Positions 9,545-17,780 of a stretch of 64,000 nucleotides of DNA are shown piece after piece. The DNA is from Massilia sp. W12 (GTDB lineage Bacteria; Pseudomonadota; Gammaproteobacteria; Burkholderiales; Burkholderiaceae_D): contig NZ_CP147776.1 of the NCBI RefSeq assembly GCF_037300705.1, positions 4,402,001 to 4,466,000 of the forward strand, written 5' to 3'. The position numbers and the translations under genes are program-made. Positions within the stretch are counted from its first letter, which is position 1; every line of letters begins with the position of its first letter. The notes below the pieces were generated by a model that did no database searches, was not told the origin of the DNA, and worked only from the letters and a program-made list of their open reading frames with translations.

Positions 9545-10809
9545 ACACTGAAGTGGAATTGGCGCAAGAAGATGATGATGATGAAGATTGGCTGATCTAT
9601 GACGATCTGAATGGCGAAGGCGATGGCAAAGGCGGCGAAGACAGCCGCGCCTGGCAAATCCTGATTGTGGATGACGATCTGGATGTGCACGCCGTGACGC
9701 GCTTAGCCTTGCACAAAGTGCGCTATAAAAATCGCGGCCTGCGCTTTCTGTCCGCCTACAGCCGGCAGGAAGCATACGCCATGCTGCGCGACACGCCTGA
9801 AATCGCGCTGGTGCTGCTGGATGTGGTGATGGAGACCGATGACGCCGGCCTGTCCCTGGCGCGGCAGATCCGCAATGAGCTGAATAATCAGCTGGTGCGG
9901 GTGGTGCTGCGCACCGGCCAGCCGGGCCAGGCCCCGGAACAGTCGGTGGTGATGGAATACGACATCAACGACTATAAATCCAAGACCGAGCTGACCGCGC
10001 AAAAGCTGTTCACTTCCGTGATTTCCTCCTTGCGCGCATATGAAAGTCTGCTGCTGGCGGAAAAAAGCCGCGCCGAATTGCTGGCCAGCATGGCCAAGAC
10101 CAAGATTTTGAAACAGGCGCTGGATCAGCATTCGCTGGTGGCGATCACCGACCAGTATGGCAAGATCACTTACGCCAACGATAAATTCTGTCATGTCACC
10201 CAATATACGCAGCAGGAATTATTGGGACAGGATTACCGCATTTTCAATTCGGCCTACCACAGCAAGCAATTTTTCGCCGACCTGTGGCGCAGCATCGGCA
10301 TGGGCCAGACCTGGCAGGGCGAATTGCGCAACCGGGCGCGCGACGGCAGCTATTTCTGGGTCGAAACCACGATTGTGCCCTTCCCCGGGCCTGATGGCCA
10401 AGGGGCGCAGTATGTGGCGATTCATACCGATGTGACAGAACGCCGGCGCGCCCAGGAAAACTGGCAAAGCGCGAATGCCGGCCTGCTGCATGTGCTCAAC
10501 GCCAGCCCGCTGGCGCTGTCGATTGACAATCTGGAGAGCCGTCAGCGCGTATTCGCCAATCAAAATTTTGTTGAATTGTTCCAGACCACGCAAACCCTGG
10601 CGCATGGCGCGGATGCGCTGCAATTTTTCAGCAATCCGCAAGACTATGAAGATATTTTGCAGCGCCTGCGCCAAGGCGAAACGATTCAGCTGCACAGTCT
10701 GACGATGCAAACCCGGCATCGCGACAGCCTCAAGCTGCAGGCGTCATTCTCTTTGATGGAATTCCAGGGCGCAACGGCGGTGCTGGGCTGGTATCAGCGC
10801 CAGGAATAA
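9541..10809 (+). CDS. Response regulator with REC and two PAS domains, no recognisable output domain
   Basis: 422 residues. A very acidic N-terminal tail (QEDDDDEDW) is followed by a receiver domain at about 38-170: acidic pocket LIVDDDLDVH, phospho-acceptor Asp94 in VLLDVVMETDD and conserved Lys in INDYKSKTEL. The stretch around RTGQPGQAPE is characteristic of receivers that in other proteins precede DUF3369, HD-GYP or GGDEF domains. Here it is followed by a coiled linker and two PAS domains (about 195-300 and 310-420), the second degenerate, and then the protein ends. It overlaps the kinase gene by ATGA. It may act through protein-protein contact. An output domain may have been lost, but there is no in-frame remnant downstream. 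Confidence 0.88.
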   Translation: MNTEVELAQEDDDDEDWLIYDDLNGEGDGKGGEDSRAWQILIVDDDLDVHAVTRLALHKVRYKNRGLRFLSAYSRQEAYAMLRDTPEIALVLLDVVMETDDAGLSLARQIRNELNNQLVRVVLRTGQPGQAPEQSVVMEYDINDYKSKTELTAQKLFTSVISSLRAYESLLLAEKSRAELLASMAKTKILKQALDQHSLVAITDQYGKITYANDKFCHVTQYTQQELLGQDYRIFNSAYHSKQFFADLWRSIGMGQTWQGELRNRARDGSYFWVETTIVPFPGPDGQGAQYVAIHTDVTERRRAQENWQSANAGLLHVLNASPLALSIDNLESRQRVFANQNFVELFQTTQTLAHGADALQFFSNPQDYEDILQRLRQGETIQLHSLTMQTRHRDSLKLQASFSLMEFQGATAVLGWYQRQE

Positions 10810-11283
10810 GGCACAGGCCCTGCCTGCGCCCTTTCACATGCGGCATGCAGCGGCTGGCCTGACGCCACAGGCCAGCCCTGCCACATCAGAAAACCCCTGA
10901 AAAAATCGCACTGCGCTGCCTCAAGCACGCCAGGCGGCCTTGCGCGCCAATTTCCAGCTGGTTTTGCGCAGTATCCCAAACACGAATGCGACGGCAATGG
11001 CAAAAAATATTCAAGAAACAAACTTCCATGACGAAATAATTATCAAATTGTAACTTTCATCTTGTTGCGCTTGGGGTGGATTGATAATTTTAGCGATTTT
11101 GCAACATTTCCGGTGCAAGCCTTCTTCTTGCGGCTTGTGCCGGCGAAACGCAAGATCAGTGTCAGTTAGCCCCCGTCTTTTCTGCATGGACACACAGCAA
11201 AGCGTACAGCGCGCAAGCGTGGTGCGGGGTGGCGCTGACAGGCCGGGTTTTGCCCGTTCATCCACCATGCACACACAAAAGCT
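10810..11283. other. Gene-free stretch between response regulator and PEP-CTERM gene
   Basis: 474 bp without a credible coding sequence. It holds a perfect inverted repeat at 10852-10877 and an AT-richer section (about 11020-11110) that probably carries the promoter of the downstream PEP-CTERM gene. I could not pick out a convincing -35/-10 pair. Confidence 0.5.
10852..10877. repeat. Perfect inverted repeat after the two-component operon
   Basis: Arms GGCTGGCCTG and CAGGCCAGCC with a 6-base loop, 43 bp past the response-regulator stop. There is no T-run on either side, so it is not a standard intrinsic terminator. It may be a 3' RNA-stabilising stem or a processing site. Confidence 0.5.
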
Positions 11284-11964
11284 ATGAAAAAAATCGCACT
11301 GGCCATTGCCGCATGCGCACTGCTCTGCAACGCCGCCCAGGCGGCAGACAATCTGCAAGGCTCGACCTCGGCAATCTTCACCAATCCCAGCGCTGGCGAG
11401 CACGATGGCGTTGGCTCCCGCACCTTCACCTGGGGCAATCCGGCGCAAGCCGATGACAGCGCCAACCGCCTGAGCTTTCGCGGCAACGCTTTCAGCACCC
11501 TGCTCGACACGCCTTTCAAATTGGGCACACTGAGCTATTTCAATGGTTCCACCACACGCGGCAGCAATCCGGACGCAGTCGATCTGCGCGCCACCTTGCA
11601 ATTCTCCGACCCGGCCATGCCGCTGCTGACGGCGGCCTTCAAGCTGGGTTTGAACAACACCAATAACACGCGCGATGCGCAAGCCAGCGCTGACTATCTG
11701 AGCCTGGGCAGCCTGGATTCAGACCAGACGTTCAGCCTGAATGGCGTGAGCTACCGCTTGCATATTGAGGGCTTCCGCAATGTCAGCGGCGGCGGTTATC
11801 TGAGCGCCTCGGGACGTGAGTTTCATGTGATGGAAGACCGCCGCGCGCGCGCCGATCTGTACGCCAGCGTGAGCGCGGTGGTGCCGGAAGCGCAAACCTG
11901 GGGCATGCTGCTGGCCGGTTTGGGCGGCCTGGGCTTGCTGGCGCGCCGCCGTCAGCCGCAATAA
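11284..11964 (+). CDS. PEP-CTERM sorting-domain exported protein (possible choice-of-anchor K type)
   Basis: 226 residues. Signal peptide MKKIALAIAACALLCNAAQA, then a beta-rich domain containing SRTFTWGNPAQADDSANRLS and FKLGTLSYFNGST, which resembles the choice-of-anchor K domain often fused to PEP-CTERM. The C-terminus has VPEAQTWGMLLAGLGGLG followed by LLARRRQPQ: a Val-Pro-Glu motif, a hydrophobic helix and an Arg cluster, the signature processed by exosortase (EpsH/XrtA). Note PEA in place of the usual PEP. The protein is expected to be exported and anchored or released with exopolysaccharide. No exosortase gene is in the window. No strong ribosome site is visible before the ATG. The specific domain call is by recollection of family pattern. 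Confidence 0.8.
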   Translation: MKKIALAIAACALLCNAAQAADNLQGSTSAIFTNPSAGEHDGVGSRTFTWGNPAQADDSANRLSFRGNAFSTLLDTPFKLGTLSYFNGSTTRGSNPDAVDLRATLQFSDPAMPLLTAAFKLGLNNTNNTRDAQASADYLSLGSLDSDQTFSLNGVSYRLHIEGFRNVSGGGYLSASGREFHVMEDRRARADLYASVSAVVPEAQTWGMLLAGLGGLGLLARRRQPQ

Positions 11965-12075
11965 TTCTCCCGCGACTTGTCCCCTGCCCCGCTGGCCAGG
12001 CGCCTGCCGGGGTCAGGAAATCATAGCGAAAATTCAGCCGGCTTTGCGGCCTCGCAAAGTCCGCCAGACGCCCGG

Positions 12076-13446
12076 CTATGGCGCGTCTGGCCTCAGTCCC
12101 AGGCTGTCCAGCAATTGCCCGCCCAAGGCCAGTTGGCGCATATGCGCCAGTGTGAATTTATGTTCATGCTCAATGCGGCGCTGCTGCAAACTGTAATAAG
12201 CCTCATGCGTTTGGATGATTTGCTGCAGATTGCGCCGCCCGGCCTCAAATTGCACCGCACTGGCGCGCACGATCTGGGTCATTTTGTCTTCCTGCTCGCG
12301 CAAATTGCGCAGCACGCGCTGCAGATTCGCCAGACGCGGGCGCAGCGCTTCAAATTCCGCCAGCGCGCTCAATTCGGCGCGGCTGACTTCAGCTTGCGCC
12401 TGACGGGCGCGCGCCGCCGTTTCATCGCGCCGCGCCAGCACTTCGCCGCCCAGCGGCCACTCCCAACTCAGACTGACTGACCAGCCATGCTGCTGCTCAG
12501 TGGAGGGTGGCGGCGAAGTCTGGTTGTGCAATTGACGGCGCAATTGCAAATCCACCTTCGGCGCCAGCGTGGCGGCCAGATTGCGCTGGCGCAAGCTGGC
12601 GGCGCTGGCGCGCGCTTGCGCCGCCTGCACGCTGGCGTTGCTGGCGATGCCGCTCAGCGTGACGGGCGCCAGGCTGAAGGCGGCCACCTCTTCGCGCAAC
12701 TCGCCGCCGGCCAGGAGGCGCAGTTTGATCAGCGCGCTGTGGTAGTCCGCATCCAGCGAATCCAGCGTCAATTCCGCTTCCAGTTTGGCGTTTTGCACTT
12801 GTCCCCAATCGAGTTCAGCCAGTTTGCCGGCTTCGCGCTGCTGCCCGGCTTGCGCCGCCAGTTCTGTCACGGATTGCAAACGCTGTGCGGCGCAGCGGCG
12901 CAGCTGCTGCAAGCGCAAGACATCGAAATAGGCTTCGGCCAGGCGCTCGGCGGCTTCTTCCTGCGCGCGCAGCAGCTCGGCTTGGGCGGCGATGATTTCC
13001 GCATCCGCCGCCTGCATTTCCGCATAATCGGCCCCGCCCTGGTACAAATTCCAGCGCAAATTCGCTTCGCTCTGGCGGGTTTTGCGCTCCACGCTCAAGC
13101 GCCCATCGCGGTCGCTGCTGTCGCCATGCACGCTCTGCAAACCGAAGCTGGGCCACATGCGCGAACGGCTTTGGCGATAGCGCGCCTGCACTGCTTCGAG
13201 CATGGCTTGCGCGCTGCGCACTTGCGGGTCCTGCGGCAGCGCGCGCGCCGCCAGCGCAGTCCAGGCCGGCGCGCGCAGGGCGGCGCCGGATTGCATATGC
13301 TGCCGGGTATTCGATTCATCCGGAGCGGCGGCAGGCGCCGGCGCGCTGATGCTGCGCGTCAATTTCAAGTCCGTCCCGGCCTGCGCAGACAGTGCGCCGC
13401 CGAGCAGACTGAGCCAGAACAAAGTATGCGCTGCGCTTGGCATCAA
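12076..13446 (-). CDS. TolC-family outer-membrane channel of a type I secretion system
   Basis: 456 residues. An N-terminal signal peptide (FWLSLLGGALSAQA) is followed by two long coiled-coil OEP repeats rich in Ala, Gln, Leu and Arg (for example EANLRWNLYQGGADYAEMQA), the pattern of TolC/LapE proteins that form the trimeric outer-membrane exit duct. It is the last gene of a three-gene minus-strand operon: its ATG overlaps the HlyD-like stop by 4 bp. That context makes it the dedicated channel for the ABC/adaptor pair rather than a multidrug efflux component. An inverted repeat overlaps the stop region at 12063-12091 but lacks a T-run. Confidence 0.88.
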   Translation of the reverse strand: MMPSAAHTLFWLSLLGGALSAQAGTDLKLTRSISAPAPAAAPDESNTRQHMQSGAALRAPAWTALAARALPQDPQVRSAQAMLEAVQARYRQSRSRMWPSFGLQSVHGDSSDRDGRLSVERKTRQSEANLRWNLYQGGADYAEMQAADAEIIAAQAELLRAQEEAAERLAEAYFDVLRLQQLRRCAAQRLQSVTELAAQAGQQREAGKLAELDWGQVQNAKLEAELTLDSLDADYHSALIKLRLLAGGELREEVAAFSLAPVTLSGIASNASVQAAQARASAASLRQRNLAATLAPKVDLQLRRQLHNQTSPPPSTEQQHGWSVSLSWEWPLGGEVLARRDETAARARQAQAEVSRAELSALAEFEALRPRLANLQRVLRNLREQEDKMTQIVRASAVQFEAGRRNLQQIIQTHEAYYSLQQRRIEHEHKFTLAHMRQLALGGQLLDSLGLRPDAP

Positions 13447-14753
13447 CGCTCCTGCAGTGAAGATTGCAAACCGCGCAAAATCGGTTTGATCAGGTATTGC
13501 ATGACCGTCCTTTTACCCGTCAAAATCGCGACCTCCACCGGCATACCCGGTGTGATCGGCAAAGTCTGCCCCTTGCTCTGGAGCTGCCTGGCGTCACAAC
13601 TCAGCTGAACTTCAAAATAAGCTTCGCCGCGCTCATCAGCAAGCGCATCGGCGCCGACGCGCAGCACTTGCGCCGCCAGCCGGCCATAGGTGGCGGCGTC
13701 ATACGCCAGCACATTCGCCGAGGCGCTTTGGCCAACCCGGATAAAACCGATATCCGCAGGCTTGACGCGCACCGTGATCAGGAGCGCGCTTTCGGCCGGC
13801 ACGATTTCCAATATGGTTTTGCCGGGCGCCGCCACGCCGCCGATGGTGGGGGTCAGTATGCGGTTGATCACGCCATCCAGCGGTGCGCTGATATCGCGCC
13901 GCGTCACAATATCCTGCTGCCCTTTGATGGTGCTGGCCAGAGCGTTGACCTTGGTTTCATATTCGCTGCGTTGCGCGCCCCATTGCGCGCGCATCCGGGC
14001 GCGCGCTTCGGCGGCTGCGGCTTGCGCTTCGGCCAGTCCGGCGGACAGGCGCGGCAGCGAATTTTTCAAGCCGTCCAGCTCGCTTTGCTGTTGCAAAAGA
14101 CGTTGTTGCGCATTCAGATAATCCATGCGCGCGCCGGCCCCCTGCTTGTACAAGCGCTCTTCAATCGCCAGGCTTTCGCTGCCGAGTTTGACGCTGTGTT
14201 CCAGCTGGGCGATGCGCTTTCTGGCTTCCTCCAACTCGCCCCGGCGCCGTTCCACGCCTTCGCGCCCGGCCTGCATGGCGGCCTCGTATTCGCGCTTGGC
14301 GTCTTGCCATAATTGTTGCTCTTTGGCGATCAAGTCCGGCGCGGCGGTGCGCCACGCGGGGTCAAATCGCGGCTGGCTTTCATTCAGCAAGGCATCCAGC
14401 CGCGCACGCCCGGCCAGGGCGGCGTAACGGTTATGCTGACTGGCCCCGAGATTGGCGTCATATTGCGCCGTATCGAGCCGCAACAGCAATTCGCCACGAC
14501 GCACAAACTGTCCCGCCGCGACGCGCAATTCGCGCACAATACCGCCCTCCAGACTTTGCACTTCCTGCAGGCGCGAAGGCGGGGTGACGCTGCCGCGCCC
14601 ATTCACCGAAACATCCAGCTCGGCCAGCATGGCCCACAGCAACAGCGCGGATAACATGAGTGTCATGCTGGCGATCATCCAGCGGATCAGGCGGCGCGGT
14701 TCACGCTCCGGGTCCGGGTCGTAATCCGGCATAGCAAGCTTGGCGCGGCTCAT
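13443..14753 (-). CDS. HlyD-family periplasmic adaptor of a type I secretion system
   Basis: 436 residues. A short cytoplasmic N-terminus and a single TM (about 25-47, WMIASMTLMLSALLLWAMLA) precede a biotinyl-lipoyl-like half (VNGRGSVTPPSRLQEVQSL), a long coiled coil (about 110-290) and the returning lipoyl/beta-barrel part (RRDISAPLDGVINRILTP). This is the HlyD/LapC membrane-fusion layout that links the inner-membrane ABC transporter to TolC. ATGA overlaps at both ends couple it to the ABC transporter upstream and the TolC-like gene downstream. The C-terminus carries PGMPVEVAILTGKRTVMQYL, the typical conserved end of T1SS adaptors. Confidence 0.92.
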   Translation of the reverse strand: MSRAKLAMPDYDPDPEREPRRLIRWMIASMTLMLSALLLWAMLAELDVSVNGRGSVTPPSRLQEVQSLEGGIVRELRVAAGQFVRRGELLLRLDTAQYDANLGASQHNRYAALAGRARLDALLNESQPRFDPAWRTAAPDLIAKEQQLWQDAKREYEAAMQAGREGVERRRGELEEARKRIAQLEHSVKLGSESLAIEERLYKQGAGARMDYLNAQQRLLQQQSELDGLKNSLPRLSAGLAEAQAAAAEARARMRAQWGAQRSEYETKVNALASTIKGQQDIVTRRDISAPLDGVINRILTPTIGGVAAPGKTILEIVPAESALLITVRVKPADIGFIRVGQSASANVLAYDAATYGRLAAQVLRVGADALADERGEAYFEVQLSCDARQLQSKGQTLPITPGMPVEVAILTGKRTVMQYLIKPILRGLQSSLQER

Positions 14754-16879
14754 GATGCGCCTCCCTGATTGTTTTGATTCGGGGCCGCCGCCAGCGCGCG
14801 CAACACCTCATCGCGCGGGCCATCCGCCACGATGCGGCCACGCTCAAACACCAGCAGGCGATCGACTAAACCCAGCATCGCCATACGGTGTGTCACCAGA
14901 ATGATGGTTGTGTCACGCAAACTGCGCAAACGTTGGATCAGTTTTTGTTCTGTGCCGGGGTCAAACATACTGCTTGGCTCGTCGAGCAGCAGAATCGGCG
15001 GCTTGGCCAGCAGCGCGCGCGCAATCGCCACCGCCTGCCGCTGCCCGCCGGAAAGGCGTTCGCCGCGCTCGCCGACATGCGTCGCCACGCCCTGCGGCAA
15101 TTGCTGAATGATCTCATCCAGACAGGCCAGGCGGATCGCTTCCAGCAAATCGCGGTCGTCTTCCTTGCTGCGGCCAAGTTCAATGTTTTCGCGCAAACTG
15201 CCATAAAACAGGGTCACATCCTGCGGCACATAGCCGATCTGGCGGCGCAAGCTGAGCGGATCGAGCTGGGTGCTTGGCAAATCATCAAACAATACGCTGC
15301 CGCCTGCCGGGCTGTATTGATTCAAGAGCAGGCGCAAAATCGTGCTTTTGCCGGAACCGAGTTTGCCGATCACGCCAATCCGCTCGCCCGGTTTGATCTG
15401 CAAATTCAGCTTGTCCAGCAACAGCGGCGCTTGCGGATAGGCGAAGCTGACTTCGCGCAATTCGATGCGTCCCGATAAGGGCGGCGCTTGCAAGCTGGCG
15501 TGCTCGTCGTCGGTCTCGGCTTGCATGATTTGATTCAAGGCGCTGTAAGACAGCTTGGTTTGCTCCCAGCGCATAATCAGGCCGGCAATCTGGCTGATCG
15601 GCGCCAGCGCGCGTCCGGTCAGCATGCTGACGGCGATCACCTGTCCCAGCGTCAAGAGTTTTTCCCCCATCATGAGCGCGCCGAGCGCCACCACGGCGGT
15701 GCCGGTCAAGGCCATGATGGCGGCGTTGATATAGTTGACGCGGCTGACCAGTTCGCGCGTTTCGACGCTGTTGGCGGCGATCGCCATGGTCAGGTTTTCC
15801 CATTTGCGCCGGCTCCAGGCTTCTGCGCCCTGCAGCTTGATGACGTCCAGCCCGTTCATGCTTTCAAACAAATGCGCGGTGCGCTGCCCGCTTTCCTGCA
15901 TGGATGAGGCGACATGGCGCGCCAAGGGTTTTTTGGCCAGCAAGGCCACCAGCAAGATGAGCGGCATGGCCAGCAGCGGCACGACGGCCAGCCAACCGCC
16001 GACCAGCGCGATGACGCCCAGAAACAGCAACAGAAAAGGCAAATCGCCAAGCGCGGTCAGGGTGCTGGAGGCAAAAAACTCGCGCACGGTTTCAAAGTCG
16101 CGCACGGTATTGGCCAGCGCGCCGCCGGAGGCGGGCCGGGTGGCCGCGCGCAGCCGCAGGCATTGCGCAAAAATACTGGAGGATAATGCGACATCCATGC
16201 GGCGCGATGCGGTTTCGACTAATTGACTGCGCAAGATCCGCATCACCAGCTCAAACACCGAGAGCAGCACGGCGGCAATCGTCAGCACCGCCAGACTGGC
16301 GGTTGCGTTATTCGGAATCACGCGGTCATACACCGCCATGGCGTAAAACGGCAGCAGCGCGCCAAAGATATTCAAGACCAGCGTGGCCAGCAAGGCCCAG
16401 CGTAAAATCCAGCGATTGCGCGCAAACACATCAAAAAACCAGCGCCCGCTTTGCGGCAGGGTATATAAGAGGCTGCGCTGATCGAAAAACATTTTGGGAC
16501 GCACCGCCAGCCAGCGCGCGCCTGGAATTTGCGCCTCGATTTGCGCCGCATCCAGCCAGCTGCAACCCTCAATGCCGGGAATATGGCATTCATAGCGGCC
16601 CGCCTGCAGCGCGAGCACCACCAGGGCCTGGCCGCCGGCGTTGAGTAAGAGGCAGGGCATTTCGGTGGCGCGGCGCGGCTGGCCGGACGGCAGTTCTGTG
16701 CCGCTCAAGCCGGTCTGGGCTAAGATTTGCGGCAAGGCGGCGGCGCTGCCCTCGCCATACGCCGCCAGATTGGCGCGCAGACCTTCCGCATCCGGCGTGA
16801 CGCCGAGAAAACGCGCCAAAAACATCACGGCGCCATGCAGCGCGTCTGCAGACGCAAGCCCGTCTTGGGTCATTGGCAT
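14750..16879 (-). CDS. Type I secretion ABC transporter, permease-ATPase fusion (LapB/LssB-like)
   Basis: 709 residues from the ATG at 16879 (MPMTQDGLASADAL); the frame extends 19 codons further up to 16936 and another ATG lies at 16873. An N-terminal C39-like domain (about 1-130) lacks the catalytic Cys, as in transporters that export adhesins or RTX proteins without cleaving a double-Gly leader. The permease has about five to six TMs (from about 160). The ATPase shows Walker A GVIGKLGSGKST, signature LSGGQRQAVAIARALL, Walker B ILLLDEPSSMFD and switch His in LVTHRMAML. First gene of the ABC-HlyD-TolC operon. The nearest probable substrate is the 1045-residue SdrD-like protein upstream, with the RTX-like protein at 38.7 kb as a second candidate. 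Confidence 0.92.
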   Translation of the reverse strand: MPMTQDGLASADALHGAVMFLARFLGVTPDAEGLRANLAAYGEGSAAALPQILAQTGLSGTELPSGQPRRATEMPCLLLNAGGQALVVLALQAGRYECHIPGIEGCSWLDAAQIEAQIPGARWLAVRPKMFFDQRSLLYTLPQSGRWFFDVFARNRWILRWALLATLVLNIFGALLPFYAMAVYDRVIPNNATASLAVLTIAAVLLSVFELVMRILRSQLVETASRRMDVALSSSIFAQCLRLRAATRPASGGALANTVRDFETVREFFASSTLTALGDLPFLLLFLGVIALVGGWLAVVPLLAMPLILLVALLAKKPLARHVASSMQESGQRTAHLFESMNGLDVIKLQGAEAWSRRKWENLTMAIAANSVETRELVSRVNYINAAIMALTGTAVVALGALMMGEKLLTLGQVIAVSMLTGRALAPISQIAGLIMRWEQTKLSYSALNQIMQAETDDEHASLQAPPLSGRIELREVSFAYPQAPLLLDKLNLQIKPGERIGVIGKLGSGKSTILRLLLNQYSPAGGSVLFDDLPSTQLDPLSLRRQIGYVPQDVTLFYGSLRENIELGRSKEDDRDLLEAIRLACLDEIIQQLPQGVATHVGERGERLSGGQRQAVAIARALLAKPPILLLDEPSSMFDPGTEQKLIQRLRSLRDTTIILVTHRMAMLGLVDRLLVFERGRIVADGPRDEVLRALAAAPNQNNQGGAS

Positions 16880-17023
16880 GATTCGGTTTCCAATTTGATC
16901 CAGGCGGCAAGCCGCGCCAGCCTGGCAGGCAGACATTTCAAAGTTTTATTGTGCCATGCGCGCGCAGTGCGTGGAAAAAATGGTGCGGCCTGTCCGCCGC
17001 CATCCGTCTGCGGCATGACGCAA

Positions 17024-17063
17024 GATGAAAAAACGCCAGCGCCGCAAACGGCGCTGGCGTTTT
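17024..17063 (-). terminator. Intrinsic terminator after the thioester PEP-CTERM gene (probably bidirectional)
   Basis: A 15-bp perfect stem (AAAACGCCAGCGCCG / CGGCGCTGGCGTTTT) closes a 4-base CAAA loop. Reading the minus strand, the stem ends in TTTT followed by T-containing sequence, 17 bp past the stop of the 17080-17736 gene. The A/T-flanked palindrome can also stop plus-strand transcription. Confidence 0.9.
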
Positions 17064-17079
17064 ATGCTTGCAACAGCAA

Positions 17080-17736
17080 TTACGCGCGTTTTTTACGGCG
17101 CGCCATGAAAGCCAGCAGACCCAGACCGGCGGCCATCATGCCGTAGGTTTCCGGTTCCGGCACAGCCGCCACGGTCAGCATTTTTTGCGATTTCAAGACA
17201 TCGCTGGTCAGGCTGGTGTAGCGATAGGTGTTGTTGATCACGCCATTGCCCAGGGCGGTGGCCAGCATCGCGTTCGCATCCGCCACCACGGCGTTGCTCA
17301 GGCTGTTAAAACGCAGATCGCCGCTCAGCAGATTGCCGTTATCGTTGTTCAATTCCCACAAAGCCAGCTGGAATGCTTTCGCCTTCGGCGCCGGATTGTT
17401 CAGATTGCTGCCGATCACGCTGCTGTAGTGGCCTTCATACAAACGCTTGATGGCGTCGCTGGCGTTAAAGCTGGCGCTGCTGTAGTGGTTGGAGGAACCG
17501 CTGAAGGCCACTTTCGGCTCCAGGCAGAAGGCATAGAAATTGAAATTGCCAAAATTGACTTCCCATACGCCCGGCGTCACGCTGTTGCCGCCAAAACCAC
17601 CGCCGGCAGCGGTGAATTGCGGGCCGCCGTGCAATACGGCGGAGAGGTTGGTGGCGGCGCTGGCGCTGAAGCTGGTCAACGCCAGTGCGGCGGCGATCAC
17701 GGTGGTGCGCAATGCGGTTTTATTGAAGGTTTTCAT
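17080..17736 (-). CDS. PEP-CTERM exported protein with a putative thioester (Cys-Gln) domain
   Basis: 218 residues from the ATG at 17736. Signal peptide MKTFNKTALRTTVIAAALAL then TSFSASA. The mature domain shows FYAFCLEP (Cys71) and KAFQLALWELNND (Gln123). These fit the aromatic-Cys and hydrophobic-Gln-hydrophobic-Trp motifs whose side chains form an internal thioester in Gram-positive adhesin thioester domains. The tail VPEPETYGMMAAGLGLLAFM followed by ARRKKRA is a PEP-CTERM exosortase signal. It lies 44 bp downstream of the SdrD-like gene on the same strand and ends at a strong terminator, so the two are probably co-transcribed. The thioester idea is inference from motifs; the PEP-CTERM call is secure. 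Confidence 0.87.
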   Translation of the reverse strand: MKTFNKTALRTTVIAAALALTSFSASAATNLSAVLHGGPQFTAAGGGFGGNSVTPGVWEVNFGNFNFYAFCLEPKVAFSGSSNHYSSASFNASDAIKRLYEGHYSSVIGSNLNNPAPKAKAFQLALWELNNDNGNLLSGDLRFNSLSNAVVADANAMLATALGNGVINNTYRYTSLTSDVLKSQKMLTVAAVPEPETYGMMAAGLGLLAFMARRKKRA

Positions 17737-17780
17737 ATTGTCTTTTCTTGGAAAATTAAAACAGGGTGCTCGTACTGCCA

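Noticed and set aside
11011..11682. 223-codon minus-strand open frame across the PEP-CTERM gene start and upstream DNA
   Set aside because: Opposes a gene with clear signal peptide and sorting tail and lacks any recognisable domain.
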